From Bryobacterales bacterium (GTDB lineage Bacteria > Acidobacteriota > Terriglobia > Bryobacterales > Bryobacteraceae), in the NCBI GenBank assembly GCA_003132865.1, contig PKYZ01000366.1, positions 9,766-23,259 on the forward strand: a stretch of DNA of 13,494 nt, given 5' to 3'. The translations under genes were made by a program, and so were the position numbers. This document shows, piece by piece, positions 13,110-13,494 of this stretch. Positions within the stretch are counted from its first letter, which is position 1. Every line of letters starts with the position of its first letter. The notes beneath the pieces were generated by a model. It did no database searches, was not told the DNA's origin, and was given only the letters and a program-made list of their open reading frames with translations.

Positions 13110-13494
13110 TCGTAGCGAAGTTCCAGATTGTGTTAACCGGTGTTCCGGTGAGGCATCGTTCCAGTATTCCAGTATGCGGTAAGAGGCGGGCCGACAAAAA
13201 CCGGGTTCCGTTTAGTTCCATATTGGGTAAGTTTTGCATCGTCGGCGGGAGGCCTGTAAACAAAGGGGTTGGCATGTTGCAAATGTCTCGTGCAAAACGA
13301 AGCGCTCAACGGAGGCCGTCGAAGCCCTGGCGTTGCTGTTGGCGGTGTTGCAGAACTCTCTCGCAAAAGTTCGGGTCTGTTTCATGGCTCTGGCTACTCC
13401 GATTCAACGAATCCACCTTGGCCGGGTCCCGCAGAAGTACTATGGCCCGAAAAGGTCCCGAAACTGCAATATACCGGCCAATCTGTTTGGCCCG
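13110..13494. other. Upstream region without a convincing gene
   Basis: This 385-base end of the window should hold the promoter of the antiporter, but I cannot point to clear boxes. It contains an 8-base tandem repeat (TTCCAGTA twice, 13159-13174) and a small ACCGG/CCGGT hairpin at 13136-13149. A plus-strand frame stays open from 13231 to the window end, with an ATG at 13384 (MALATPIQRIHLGRVPQKYY onward). It could be the start of a gene running off the edge, but it resembles nothing I know and its length is within chance. Confidence 0.4.

Noticed and set aside
1..13494. CRISPR array, tRNA or rRNA gene
   Set aside because: No regularly spaced repeats, no cloverleaf with the usual TTCGA-type arm and no rRNA-like stretch was seen in any gap.

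Overview
The window looks like a GC-rich chromosomal segment from an Acidobacteriota-type organism, most likely the Bryobacter/Solibacter side of that phylum. This is inferred from an ADOP-type (acidobacterial duplicated orphan permease) FtsX/MacB-like protein, a high-GC gene style and short dispersed hairpin repeats. No rRNA or tRNA is present to confirm it.

Left part (1-4080, mostly + strand). A helical protein of unknown function (42-979) is split by a one-base frameshift near 702-706. An ADOP-type permease (1126-3569) is split by another near 2121-2127. Downstream of the permease, 3678-3869 holds a decayed second copy of the 3' end of the first gene, so two related sequences in direct orientation bracket the permease.

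Middle part. 4087-5439 (+) is a circularly permuted ATP-grasp-like enzyme standing alone. It converges, across two abutting hairpins (5447-5487), on a four-gene minus-strand operon covering 10820-5504. In transcription order the operon encodes a GtrII-like multi-pass membrane glycosyltransferase candidate, a TylC3-type sugar C-methyltransferase, a DPM1-like family 2 glycosyltransferase fused to a class I methyltransferase, and a shortened Wzt-like protein with a normal Walker A and a Wzt carbohydrate-binding C-terminus but no ABC helical domain. Junctions are 4 to 18 bases. Together they suggest synthesis, methylation and recognition of a surface glycan. No Wzm permease is in the window.

Right part (10821-13494). 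A 369-base divergent intergenic region precedes a small membrane protein (11190-11792, +) that ends in a four-cysteine module usually found at the end of PAS/GAF or response-regulator proteins. Convergent to it is a CPA1-type Na+/H+ antiporter (13109-11924, -) that is less GC-rich than the rest and is split by a one-base frameshift at a run of four A/T bases. The last 385 bases contain no convincing gene.

Three of the nine main genes carry single-base frameshifts. Either this region has decaying genes, or the sequence carries indel errors, and reads would have to decide. Hairpin repeats occur between genes and also inside two coding sequences, which is the most unusual structural signal here.
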